This document shows positions 55,090-64,000 of a stretch of 64,000 bases of DNA, one piece after another. Source of the stretch: Shewanella yunxiaonensis (GTDB lineage Bacteria; Pseudomonadota; Gammaproteobacteria; Enterobacterales; Shewanellaceae); contig NZ_CP073587.1 of NCBI RefSeq assembly GCF_018223345.1, forward strand, positions 283,001-347,000, given 5' to 3'. The notes beneath the pieces were generated by a model that was not told the origin of the DNA, searched no databases, and saw nothing but the letters and a program-made list of their open reading frames with translations. A program made the position numbers and the translations under genes. Positions within the stretch are counted from its first letter, which is position 1, and every line of letters starts with the position of its first letter.

Positions 55090-57259
55090 TTCTGCCTCCT
55101 GCCATCAAGCCATTATTGAGTAGCTCCAGCACCTTGGCCTTAGGTCCATCTGCTAGAATATGACCACGATCCAAGACGATGATGCGATCCACAAGCTTCA
55201 GCAGCTCCATTTTGTGGGTGATAATGATCAGCGAGCGTTCTTTGCTGACATGAGTCATCGACCGCATGAATTGTTTTTCTGCTCTGGCATCAAGGCTCGC
55301 AGTGGGTTCGTCCATCAGCAGAATGGGGGGATCGTTCAAAATTGCTCGTGCCAGAGCGATAGTTTGCCGTTGACCACGAGAAAGATTTTCACCTTTTTCG
55401 CCTACCTGGGTATCAAGACCTTCAGACTCCATTGCTGTAAACAGGGCAACACCTGAAAGTTGCACGGCGCGCATTAATTGATGTTCTGAAACCTGGCGAG
55501 TGCCGAACAGAATGTTATCGCGAATGGTGCCATGAAACAGGGTGACATCCTGCGGCAGATAGCCGAAGTTACGACGTAAATCGCTGGGGTGGATCTGTCC
55601 TGAATCGACGCCGTCAAAACGTAAACTACCGCCCGTCGGTTGAAACAGACCAACCAATAGTTTAGCTAACGTGCTTTTACCGCTGCCGTTTCTGCCAATG
55701 ATGGCAATTTTTTCTCCTGGCTGTATTTGAAATGATAGCGGACTCAACACTTGTTTTTCAGAAGATGGATAGCTGAATGTGACGTTATCGGCTTCGATCT
55801 TACCGATCAGCCTTTGCTTGCTGACCAGATGGCCTTTGTTCTCAAATTCATCTTCTTGCAGCATGATGCCGTCCAGTTGACGCAACGCACTAACCATCTG
55901 GTTAGCGCGAGTCATCAACCCCGCAAGCTGAGCCATAGGGGAAACGGCACGACTAGAGAGCATAACCGCAGCAATGATCCCGCCCATCGATATCAGGTTA
56001 TCTGATACTCGATAGACCCCGAGAATGACCACAAAAATAGTCGTCATTTGCACGACTAATGACGCAACATGGGAGACGGCGTTAGATAATTTTTTGACTT
56101 TCAGCTGCCAGTTCGCAGTATGCCCGATCATTTGTTGCCAGGACTTCTGAACTAACCCTTCTGCGCCATACGCTTTGATCGATTCCAAAGACGCTAAGCT
56201 TTCAATGAGGTGCCCATGTTTTAGGCTTGAGAAACGGTTGCTTTCTTCAATCGCCTTTTTCAGCCGAGGCTGAATCGTTAGCGTGAACACAATAATGATC
56301 ACACTGGCGATCACTGGGACTAACGCCAAGTCACCTGCAACCAGAAAAATAATCACCATAAACAGCAATGCGAAAGGGAGATCAACCAGCGCAGTAATCG
56401 TTGCCGAAGTCAGAAAGTCCCTGATACTGTCAAATTCGCCAAGCTGCCTAGCCATGCCTCCTACACTGGCGGAGCGCTTTGCTAATGGTAAGCCGATAGC
56501 TTTAAAAAACAGCCTTGATGAAACCAGGATGTCAACTTTTTTACCGGCAATATCAATCAGATAGCTTCTCAATTGTCGCATAATAAAATCAAAAAGATAA
56601 GCTATGCCTGCTCCTGCGGCGAGCACCCACAAAGATTCGAACGCGAGATTGGGCACGACTTTGTCATAGACGTTCATGACAAACAGCGGTGACACCAACG
56701 CAAAAATATTCACCAACAAAGATGCAATAAGTGCGTCACGGTATATGGGTGCAGCATCCTTAACAGTTTGAAGTAGCCAGTGAGTTTTTTGATCATGTCG
56801 ATAAACATCAAATCCCATATCGCCACGGTATTGTTGTTTGATAAGGAATAGATAACCGACATAGAGCGTTTCCAGCTCTTCAATAGAAAGTGTTTGTTCT
56901 CCACCTGTCTCGGGTAATTGAATGACAGCCTTTTGATCGTCAAAGCTTAGTTGTCTGAGGATACAAGCTTTTTTATCCCGCAATAATAAAATACAGGGCA
57001 GTTGAATGGCACTCACCTGATCAAGTCCTTTACGACTTAACTTCGCTGCGAGTCCGGCTCGAGCAGCTGCTTGCGGTAATAACTCTGGTGGAAGCTCTGC
57101 AGTTGATAAGGGTAGGCCAGCAACTAATGATTCAATAGAACATGGACTGCCATAGTACTCGGTCATCAGTACCAGACAGTCCAGTAGTGGATCAACAGTG
57201 ACTCGTATTGAGGCAGGGATGGTCCATTGCTCAGTTTTGGGAGAAGCAGCGGTGCTCAC
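55082..57259 (-). CDS. type I secretion ABC transporter (RtxB/LapB-like)
   Basis: 725 residues. An N-terminal C39-like domain (1-135), about six membrane helices (160-430) and a nucleotide-binding domain with Walker A GRNGSGKST, signature LSRGQRQ, Walker B LLMDEPTAS and H-loop ITHK. The C39-like domain lacks the catalytic Cys (the position before LLDCLVLMTEYYG is Pro) and has no matching His, so it recognises rather than cleaves its substrate, as in HlyB/LapB. The start is GTG at 57259 with AAGGGA upstream. It lies 97 bp downstream of the adhesin and should export it. Confidence 0.95.
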   Translation of the reverse strand: MSTAASPKTEQWTIPASIRVTVDPLLDCLVLMTEYYGSPCSIESLVAGLPLSTAELPPELLPQAAARAGLAAKLSRKGLDQVSAIQLPCILLLRDKKACILRQLSFDDQKAVIQLPETGGEQTLSIEELETLYVGYLFLIKQQYRGDMGFDVYRHDQKTHWLLQTVKDAAPIYRDALIASLLVNIFALVSPLFVMNVYDKVVPNLAFESLWVLAAGAGIAYLFDFIMRQLRSYLIDIAGKKVDILVSSRLFFKAIGLPLAKRSASVGGMARQLGEFDSIRDFLTSATITALVDLPFALLFMVIIFLVAGDLALVPVIASVIIIVFTLTIQPRLKKAIEESNRFSSLKHGHLIESLASLESIKAYGAEGLVQKSWQQMIGHTANWQLKVKKLSNAVSHVASLVVQMTTIFVVILGVYRVSDNLISMGGIIAAVMLSSRAVSPMAQLAGLMTRANQMVSALRQLDGIMLQEDEFENKGHLVSKQRLIGKIEADNVTFSYPSSEKQVLSPLSFQIQPGEKIAIIGRNGSGKSTLAKLLVGLFQPTGGSLRFDGVDSGQIHPSDLRRNFGYLPQDVTLFHGTIRDNILFGTRQVSEHQLMRAVQLSGVALFTAMESEGLDTQVGEKGENLSRGQRQTIALARAILNDPPILLMDEPTASLDARAEKQFMRSMTHVSKERSLIIITHKMELLKLVDRIIVLDRGHILADGPKAKVLELLNNGLMAGGRNE

Positions 57260-57314
57260 GAAACGACACGTCCCTTAAGTAATTGTGAGGATTAGTGTAA
57301 TTATCAGTCAAAGC

Positions 57315-57341
57315 GCCTCCTTTCGAAAGCCAAAAGGAGGC
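57315..57341 (-). terminator. weak terminator / intercistronic hairpin after bpfA
   Basis: A 9-bp stem (GCCTCCTTT / AAAGGAGGC) with a 9-base loop, followed on the minus strand only by GCTTTG. Without a true T-run it probably reduces rather than stops transcription into the export genes, or protects the upstream mRNA 3' end. Confidence 0.55.
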
Positions 57342-57356
57342 ACTTATTCACTACGA

Positions 57357-60300
57357 TTACACTTCTTTGACAACTTGTTCAGTGTGATTCAAGGCATCTG
57401 TCGTAGAATAAGTCGTAGTTGCGGTGTCGGTACTACTACTATCCACGATCAGCGGTCCATTTCCACTGTCTACAAGTCCCTGAATAATCTCACTACTACT
57501 GTTACCGTAGGAAGAAACATCAGTGCCATCAAGTACTATGGTTTGATCCACACTACCATTAGCATCAGCATCGATAGATATGACCGTATCGCCATTAGTC
57601 ACGGTAATATCCAGATAGTGGTCTAAGGTATTACTATTACCATTCCATTGAGTCAGTAAATCACTGATATTCAACGTATCTTGAGTTAAGTTAAAACCAG
57701 AGACGTGATCAGTACCTGTCTGTCCAGCTTGCCAGATAAAGGTGTCAATACCTGTGCTTGCAGTGAGAATATCATCTGCACTGGTACTGTAGATGCTGTG
57801 ACTGCTATCACTACCATCTGTTGACAGGCTCATCAGGCTACTGGTACTTGCGGCTGCTAATGTGCTTGAGCTTGTATCACCAGAATAGAGATTGATAGCC
57901 AAATCACCTGAAGACACAATATCACCATCGCCATCCTGTATAGAAATTGGCACAGTGAAATCGACATCATCTGTGGTAACGGTTGTCGCCCCAAAATCAC
58001 CGATTTGGAAAGTACTACCACTCTCATAACCCCATTCAATAGAGTTATAACCATCAGCGGTATAAGCAGAGAGCTGGGTGTTATCTACGACACCGGCGAC
58101 GCTCACTGTACCGTCATTATTAAAGGTCACCGAGAAAGTATGTGAATCTATGACATAGTCACCGCTTGAAGTGATTACCTGCTGCTCAGTACCGTAGCTA
58201 ATTCCTACACTGGTGATAGCATCGGGAGAGCCATCACCAACACTATATAAATTAGCACCACTGTCATCATCGTCAAAAGCAGCGATAGAAACTGTGGATC
58301 CACCTTTCCCTATCGAGGTGAACAATGCCGACCCGCCGTTGACATTATAGTGCCCGTCAAATATCTGGGTTTGGTTAGCTGCGTCGCTAAAGTCTTTACC
58401 GTTGACAGGTGTTCCGGAAAGGTCGGTAACATAATCAACTCGCATCGCTTCACCTGCACCTACGGAGGAGCCTGCGCCAATACCGCCACTGTTGGCATTG
58501 GTGTTAACGGTTGTACCACTGACAGATGTCAGCAGCAGATCCTGGCTATCATTGTCACCAGGAATAGTGAAACCCGCCCAAGAGGCATTACCACCAACGA
58601 AGTTGTAACCGCCATCGTTGAAATCGACGGTACTAACTGCATCTACGGATTGTGACATGGTCACAACGTACTGATCTGATGAACCATCCGGTTGCAGCGC
58701 AATCGTAAAGACCAGTGAATTATTTATCGAGTTTGTTGCTGTCAAAACCGTGCCATCAGCAGAAATGGCATAGTTGAGAGACACCAACCCAGACGACAGC
58801 CCCTGGTTTTCCAAACTGGTGATTGTATCTGCAGTGAATACTGCTGAACCGCCATCAGCACCATAGTTATTGGACAGCGTATGATCCAAATCCAGGTAGG
58901 CTGAATCATTGCCACCATTGGCATTAAGCATTGAAACTGATTCAGCTGTCGCTGCAGTTGGCGTGTCATCATCAAAGGATATGTTCAATTCCCCGGTGGT
59001 GGCGGTTGAGCCATCCGCATCGGTGACGGTGAAAGTCAACGCAGCAGTGGCATCGTTCTCATCGTTGCCAGCGGTATGCAGTACGTTCTGCGCCAGCGTG
59101 ACGGTGTAAGCGCCGGTCGCCATATCGGTAATGGTGACGGTGAATAGTGTAGTGCCGATACGGGCACTGTCACTGCTGTCGGTGATAGTGGCCGTTAATG
59201 TGTTACTGTTCCAGGCGTAGCTGACGGTTTCAGTCCCCACGGTCCCGGTGGTGTTGGTAAACGCGATGCCGCCGGTAGTGCCCTGACCATCTCCGCCGTA
59301 GCTGAAGGTTAGGTTGCCAGTAGCGGTAGCGCTGTTGGTTGAGGTGTCATCCCCGGTCCCCCCGGCAATACCACCAGGCAGTCCGTCGTCATCTACCGCG
59401 GCAGCACTGGTACCGGCTGTTGGGGTGTTGGCGTCAGTAATGTTGACCTTCAGTGACCCCTGAACAGTATCGCCGTCGCCATCGGTGACGGTATAGGTAA
59501 AGGTGTCGCTGGCAGGTTGTACCAGGTTGTCATCAGCGGTGTAGATATAGGTGCCATCCGCTTTGACCATCACGGTCCCGTTGCCAACATCCACCGCCTG
59601 TGAGTAGCCATCCTGACCGAACTGCAGTGTTTCACCGTTAATGGCGGTGACCGTTGCGCCATCGGCGCCACCGGCAAAGGCCAGTGTTCCTTCAGGTGAG
59701 CTGGTTCCTTCGTCCACATTGATGTCTGCCATGGTGCTGACGGTTGGCGTGTCATCATCAAAGGATATGTTCAATTCCCCGGTGGTGGCGGTTGAGCCAT
59801 CCGCATCGGTGACGGTGAAAGTCAACGCAGCAGTGGCATCGTTCTCATCGTTGCCAGCGGTATGCAGTACGTTCTGCGCCAGCGTGACGGTGTAAGCGCC
59901 GGTCGCCATATCGGTAATGGTGACGGTGAATAGTGTAGTGCCGATACGGGCACTGTCACTGCTGTCGGTGATAGTGGCCGTTAATGTGTTACTGTTCCAG
60001 GCGTAGCTGACGGTTTCAGTCCCCACGGTCCCGGTGGTGTTGGTAAACGCGATGCCGCCGGTAGTGCCCTGACCATCTCCGCCGTAGCTGAAGGTTAGGT
60101 TGCCAGTAGCGGTAGCGCTGTTGGTTGAGGTGTCATCCCCGGTCCCCCCGGCAATACCACCAGGCAGTCCGTCGTCATCTACCGCGGCAGCACTGGTACC
60201 GGCTGTTGGGGTGTTGGCGTCAGTAATGTTGACCTTCAGTGACCCCTGAACAGTATCGCCGTCGCCATCGGTGACGGTATAGGTAAAGGTGTCGCTGGCA

Positions 60301-63300
60301 GGTTGTACCAGGTTGTCATCAGCGGTGTAGATATAGGTGCCATCCGCTTTGACCATCACGGTCCCGTTGCCAACATCCACCGCCTGTGAGTAGCCATCCT
60401 GACCGAACTGCAGTGTTTCACCGTTAATGGCGGTGACCGTTGCGCCATCGGCGCCACCGGCAAAGGCCAGTGTTCCTTCAGGTGAGCTGGTTCCTTCGTC
60501 CACATTGATGTCTGCCATGGTGCTGACGGTTGGCGTGTCATCATCAAAGGATATGTTCAATTCCCCGGTGGTGGCGGTTGAGCCATCCGCATCGGTGACG
60601 GTGAAAGTCAACGCAGCAGTGGCATCGTTCTCATCGTTGCCAGCGGTATGCAGTACGTTCTGCGCCAGCGTGACGGTGTAAGCGCCGGTCGCCATATCGG
60701 TAATGGTGACGGTGAATAGTGTAGTGCCGATACGGGCACTGTCACTGCTGTCGGTGATAGTGGCCGTTAATGTGTTACTGTTCCAGGCGTAGCTGACGGT
60801 TTCAGTCCCCACGGTCCCGGTGGTGTTGGTAAACGCGATGCCGCCGGTAGTGCCCTGACCATCTCCGCCGTAGCTGAAGGTTAGGTTGCCAGTAGCGGTA
60901 GCGCTGTTGGTTGAGGTGTCATCCCCGGTCCCCCCGGCAATACCACCAGGCAGTCCGTCGTCATCTACCGCGGCAGCACTGGTACCGGCTGTTGGGGTGT
61001 TGGCGTCAGTAATGTTGACCTTCAGTGACCCCTGAACAGTATCGCCGTCGCCATCGGTGACGGTATAGGTAAAGGTGTCGCTGGCAGGTTGTACCAGGTT
61101 GTCATCAGCGGTGTAGATATAGGTGCCATCCGCTTTGACCATCACGGTCCCGTTGCCAACATCCACCGCCTGTGAGTAGCCATCCTGACCGAACTGCAGT
61201 GTTTCACCGTTAATGGCGGTGACCGTTGCGCCATCGGCGCCACCGGCAAAGGCCAGTGTTCCTTCAGGTGAGCTGGTTCCTTCGTCCACATTGATGTCTG
61301 CCATGGTGCTGACGGTTGGCGTGTCATCATCAAAGGATATGTTCAATTCCCCGGTGGTGGCGGTTGAGCCATCCGCATCGGTGACGGTGAAAGTCAACGC
61401 AGCAGTGGCATCGTTCTCATCGTTGCCAGCGGTATGCAGTACGTTCTGCGCCAGCGTGACGGTGTAAGCGCCGGTCGCCATATCGGTAATGGTGACGGTG
61501 AATAGTGTAGTGCCGATACGGGCACTGTCACTGCTGTCGGTGATAGTGGCCGTTAATGTGTTACTGTTCCAGGCGTAGCTGACGGTTTCAGTCCCCACGG
61601 TCCCGGTGGTGTTGGTAAACGCGATGCCGCCGGTAGTGCCCTGACCATCTCCGCCGTAGCTGAAGGTTAGGTTGCCAGTAGCGGTAGCGCTGTTGGTTGA
61701 GGTGTCATCCCCGGTCCCCCCGGCAATACCACCAGGCAGTCCGTCGTCATCTACCGCGGCAGCACTGGTACCGGCTGTTGGGGTGTTGGCGTCAGTAATG
61801 TTGACCTTCAGTGACCCCTGAACAGTATCGCCGTCGCCATCGGTGACGGTATAGGTAAAGGTGTCGCTGGCAGGTTGTACCAGGTTGTCATCAGCGGTGT
61901 AGATATAGGTGCCATCCGCTTTGACCATCACGGTCCCGTTGCCAACATCCACCGCCTGTGAGTAGCCATCCTGACCGAACTGCAGTGTTTCACCGTTAAT
62001 GGCGGTGACCGTTGCGCCATCGGCGCCACCGGCAAAGGCCAGTGTTCCTTCAGGTGAGCTGGTTCCTTCGTCCACATTGATGTCTGCCATGGTGCTGACG
62101 GTTGGCGTGTCATCATCAAAGGATATGTTCAATTCCCCGGTGGTGGCGGTTGAGCCATCCGCATCGGTGACGGTGAAAGTCAACGCAGCAGTGGCATCGT
62201 TCTCATCGTTGCCAGCGGTATGCAGTACGTTCTGCGCCAGCGTGACGGTGTAAGCGCCGGTCGCCATATCGGTAATGGTGACGGTGAATAGTGTAGTGCC
62301 GATACGGGCACTGTCACTGCTGTCGGTGATAGTGGCCGTTAATGTGTTACTGTTCCAGGCGTAGCTGACGGTTTCAGTCCCCACGGTCCCGGTGGTGTTG
62401 GTAAACGCGATGCCGCCGGTAGTGCCCTGACCATCTCCGCCGTAGCTGAAGGTTAGGTTGCCAGTAGCGGTAGCGCTGTTGGTTGAGGTGTCATCCCCGG
62501 TCCCCCCGGCAATACCACCAGGCAGTCCGTCGTCATCTACCGCGGCAGCACTGGTACCGGCTGTTGGGGTGTTGGCGTCAGTAATGTTGACCTTCAGTGA
62601 CCCCTGAACAGTATCGCCGTCGCCATCGGTGACGGTATAGGTAAAGGTGTCGCTGGCAGGTTGTACCAGGTTGTCATCAGCGGTGTAGATATAGGTGCCA
62701 TCCGCTTTGACCATCACGGTCCCGTTGCCAACATCCACCGCCTGTGAGTAGCCATCCTGACCGAACTGCAGTGTTTCACCGTTAATGGCGGTGACCGTTG
62801 CGCCATCGGCGCCACCGGCAAAGGCCAGTGTTCCTTCAGGTGAGCTGGTTCCTTCGTCCACATTGATGTCTGCCATGGTGCTGACGGTTGGCGTGTCATC
62901 ATCAAAGGATATGTTCAATTCCCCGGTGGTGGCGGTTGAGCCATCCGCATCGGTGACGGTGAAAGTCAACGCAGCAGTGGCATCGTTCTCATCGTTGCCA
63001 GCGGTATGCAGTACGTTCTGCGCCAGCGTGACGGTGTAAGCGCCGGTCGCCATATCGGTAATGGTGACGGTGAATAGTGTAGTGCCGATACGGGCACTGT
63101 CACTGCTGTCGGTGATAGTGGCCGTTAATGTGTTACTGTTCCAGGCGTAGCTGACGGTTTCAGTCCCCACGGTCCCGGTGGTGTTGGTAAACGCGATGCC
63201 GCCGGTAGTGCCCTGACCATCTCCGCCGTAGCTGAAGGTTAGGTTGCCAGTAGCGGTAGCGCTGTTGGTTGAGGTGTCATCCCCGGTCCCCCCGGCAATA

Positions 63301-64000
63301 CCACCAGGCAGTCCGTCGTCATCTACCGCGGCAGCACTGGTACCGGCTGTTGGGGTGTTGGCGTCAGTAATGTTGACCTTCAGTGACCCCTGAACAGTAT
63401 CGCCGTCGCCATCGGTGACGGTATAGGTAAAGGTGTCGCTGGCAGGTTGTACCAGGTTGTCATCAGCGGTGTAGATATAGGTGCCATCCGCTTTGACCAT
63501 CACGGTCCCGTTGCCAACATCCACCGCCTGTGAGTAGCCATCCTGACCGAACTGCAGTGTTTCACCGTTAATGGCGGTGACCGTTGCGCCATCGGCGCCA
63601 CCGGCAAAGGCCAGTGTTCCTTCAGGTGAGCTGGTTCCTTCGTCCACATTGATGTCTGCCATGGTGCTGACGGTTGGCGTGTCATCATCAAAGGATATGT
63701 TCAATTCCCCGGTGGTGGCGGTTGAGCCATCCGCATCGGTGACGGTGAAAGTCAACGCAGCAGTGGCATCGTTCTCATCGTTGCCAGCGGTATGCAGTAC
63801 GTTCTGCGCCAGCGTGACGGTGTAAGCGCCGGTCGCCATATCGGTAATGGTGACGGTGAATAGTGTAGTGCCGATACGGGCACTGTCACTGCTGTCGGTG
63901 ATAGTGGCCGTTAATGTGTTACTGTTCCAGGCGTAGCTGACGGTTTCAGTCCCCACGGTCCCGGTGGTGTTGGTAAACGCGATGCCGCCGGTAGTGCCCT
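57357..64000 (-). CDS. bpfA: giant LapA/BpfA-type adhesin, C-terminal part (5' end beyond window)
   Basis: About 2213 residues are visible and the frame is open to the right edge; the N-terminal retention module and start lie outside. The visible part begins with tandem 262-residue repeats, each containing a T1SS-143/DUF5801-like block (GNLTFSYGGDGQGTTGG, TLAQNVLHTAGNDENDA) and a VCBS/cadherin-like block (ADGTYIYTADDNLVQ, TYTVTDGDGDTVQG). From about 58957 down to the stop is a unique region of ~530 residues, ending in a type I secretion target domain (DDILTASTGIDTFIW, HVSGFNLTQDTLNISDLL). The product is very acidic and rich in Asp, Thr, Gly and Ser, as expected for calcium-stiffened adhesins. 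No von Willebrand A domain and no canonical GGxGxD nonapeptide array are seen in this part. The gene heads the bpf operon. Confidence 0.95.
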   Translation of the reverse strand, partial: GTTGGIAFTNTTGTVGTETVSYAWNSNTLTATITDSSDSARIGTTLFTVTITDMATGAYTVTLAQNVLHTAGNDENDATAALTFTVTDADGSTATTGELNISFDDDTPTVSTMADINVDEGTSSPEGTLAFAGGADGATVTAINGETLQFGQDGYSQAVDVGNGTVMVKADGTYIYTADDNLVQPASDTFTYTVTDGDGDTVQGSLKVNITDANTPTAGTSAAAVDDDGLPGGIAGGTGDDTSTNSATATGNLTFSYGGDGQGTTGGIAFTNTTGTVGTETVSYAWNSNTLTATITDSSDSARIGTTLFTVTITDMATGAYTVTLAQNVLHTAGNDENDATAALTFTVTDADGSTATTGELNISFDDDTPTVSTMADINVDEGTSSPEGTLAFAGGADGATVTAINGETLQFGQDGYSQAVDVGNGTVMVKADGTYIYTADDNLVQPASDTFTYTVTDGDGDTVQGSLKVNITDANTPTAGTSAAAVDDDGLPGGIAGGTGDDTSTNSATATGNLTFSYGGDGQGTTGGIAFTNTTGTVGTETVSYAWNSNTLTATITDSSDSARIGTTLFTVTITDMATGAYTVTLAQNVLHTAGNDENDATAALTFTVTDADGSTATTGELNISFDDDTPTVSTMADINVDEGTSSPEGTLAFAGGADGATVTAINGETLQFGQDGYSQAVDVGNGTVMVKADGTYIYTADDNLVQPASDTFTYTVTDGDGDTVQGSLKVNITDANTPTAGTSAAAVDDDGLPGGIAGGTGDDTSTNSATATGNLTFSYGGDGQGTTGGIAFTNTTGTVGTETVSYAWNSNTLTATITDSSDSARIGTTLFTVTITDMATGAYTVTLAQNVLHTAGNDENDATAALTFTVTDADGSTATTGELNISFDDDTPTVSTMADINVDEGTSSPEGTLAFAGGADGATVTAINGETLQFGQDGYSQAVDVGNGTVMVKADGTYIYTADDNLVQPASDTFTYTVTDGDGDTVQGSLKVNITDANTPTAGTSAAAVDDDGLPGGIAGGTGDDTSTNSATATGNLTFSYGGDGQGTTGGIAFTNTTGTVGTETVSYAWNSNTLTATITDSSDSARIGTTLFTVTITDMATGAYTVTLAQNVLHTAGNDENDATAALTFTVTDADGSTATTGELNISFDDDTPTVSTMADINVDEGTSSPEGTLAFAGGADGATVTAINGETLQFGQDGYSQAVDVGNGTVMVKADGTYIYTADDNLVQPASDTFTYTVTDGDGDTVQGSLKVNITDANTPTAGTSAAAVDDDGLPGGIAGGTGDDTSTNSATATGNLTFSYGGDGQGTTGGIAFTNTTGTVGTETVSYAWNSNTLTATITDSSDSARIGTTLFTVTITDMATGAYTVTLAQNVLHTAGNDENDATAALTFTVTDADGSTATTGELNISFDDDTPTVSTMADINVDEGTSSPEGTLAFAGGADGATVTAINGETLQFGQDGYSQAVDVGNGTVMVKADGTYIYTADDNLVQPASDTFTYTVTDGDGDTVQGSLKVNITDANTPTAGTSAAAVDDDGLPGGIAGGTGDDTSTNSATATGNLTFSYGGDGQGTTGGIAFTNTTGTVGTETVSYAWNSNTLTATITDSSDSARIGTTLFTVTITDMATGAYTVTLAQNVLHTAGNDENDATAALTFTVTDADGSTATTGELNISFDDDTPTAATAESVSMLNANGGNDSAYLDLDHTLSNNYGADGGSAVFTADTITSLENQGLSSGLVSLNYAISADGTVLTATNSINNSLVFTIALQPDGSSDQYVVTMSQSVDAVSTVDFNDGGYNFVGGNASWAGFTIPGDNDSQDLLLTSVSGTTVNTNANSGGIGAGSSVGAGEAMRVDYVTDLSGTPVNGKDFSDAANQTQIFDGHYNVNGGSALFTSIGKGGSTVSIAAFDDDDSGANLYSVGDGSPDAITSVGISYGTEQQVITSSGDYVIDSHTFSVTFNNDGTVSVAGVVDNTQLSAYTADGYNSIEWGYESGSTFQIGDFGATTVTTDDVDFTVPISIQDGDGDIVSSGDLAINLYSGDTSSSTLAAASTSSLMSLSTDGSDSSHSIYSTSADDILTASTGIDTFIWQAGQTGTDHVSGFNLTQDTLNISDLLTQWNGNSNTLDHYLDITVTNGDTVISIDADANGSVDQTIVLDGTDVSSYGNSSSEIIQGLVDSGNGPLIVDSSSTDTATTTYSTTDALNHTEQVVKEV
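58957..64000 (-). repeat. tandem 786-bp coding repeats in bpfA
   Basis: Period 786 bp (262 codons): GTTGGCGTGTCATC recurs at 58957, 59743, 60529, 61315, 62101, 62887 and 63673. Six complete units and a partial one (328 bp) are visible, and the array continues beyond the edge. The translated units look identical, and the first unit and last partial unit agree base for base over about 200 bp compared by eye. Confidence 0.97.

Noticed and set aside
59641-63825. Recurring + strand 84-codon frames in the adhesin repeats
   Set aside because: They recur every 786 bp only because the minus-strand coding repeat recurs; they are antisense shadows of bpfA.

Overview
The window reads as a chromosomal segment of a marine gammaproteobacterium, most likely Shewanella or a close relative. 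Supporting signs are the rsd-hemE neighbourhood, an ilvY-ilvC / ilvGMDA arrangement with a leader-peptide attenuator, a Bpf/Lap-type adhesin operon in the order known from Shewanella (adhesin, ABC transporter, HlyD, AggA/TolC, OmpA-like lipoprotein, BpfG, BpfD), and several large c-di-GMP proteins. Most genes are intact core or conserved genes. I see no prophage, insertion sequence or CRISPR array.

Layout: 1-9.2 kb carries a beta-propeller/PAS/GGDEF/EAL membrane protein, a patatin-type (type Vd-like) outer-membrane protein and an M13 metallopeptidase lipoprotein. 9.2-15 kb carries hxpB, acnB, rsd and hemE, with a probable unannotated small RNA between rsd and hemE. 15-21 kb carries a second GGDEF/EAL protein and purH-purD behind a structured leader. 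21-26.8 kb carries a ZntR-like regulator with a Cys-rich permease, a 40-residue basic protein, elaA, an MscS channel, small unknowns and ygiD. 27-33.4 kb carries an ornithine/lysine decarboxylase, ydcH, udp, yifB, a small secreted protein and a paeA-like (YtfL) polyamine exporter. 33.4-43.2 kb is the branched-chain amino acid region (ilvY, ilvC, ilvL-attenuator-ilvGMDA, a class V aminotransferase) plus ubiK. 43.6-48.2 kb carries rep and a GAF-GAF-GGDEF protein with a degenerate EAL domain. 48.4-49 kb is a tRNA operon (Arg-His-Pro-Pro). 49-64 kb is the Bpf/Lap biofilm adhesin operon on the minus strand, whose giant adhesin gene runs off the right end inside a tandem array of 786-bp repeats.

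How it works together: the right end encodes a complete c-di-GMP-gated adhesion system (adhesin, type I exporter, periplasmic protease BpfG, c-di-GMP receptor BpfD), and three other c-di-GMP proteins lie in the same window. The ilv block encodes nearly the whole isoleucine/valine pathway with two visible control layers: IlvY operator half-sites and a classical leader-peptide attenuator.

Most interesting unexplained signals: (1) a 41-codon upstream ORF whose stop codon lies in the Shine-Dalgarno of the ornithine/lysine decarboxylase, and a comparable arrangement in the structured leader of the nearby paeA-like exporter, suggesting translation-coupled polyamine control; (2) a compact sRNA candidate with a well-spaced sigma70 promoter and a 12-bp terminator stem between rsd and hemE; (3) a ZntR-regulated permease with a Cys-rich linker; (4) adhesin repeats that look identical at DNA level where compared. 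Start codons were re-chosen by Shine-Dalgarno, signal peptide and family length where the longest reading frame looked too long.
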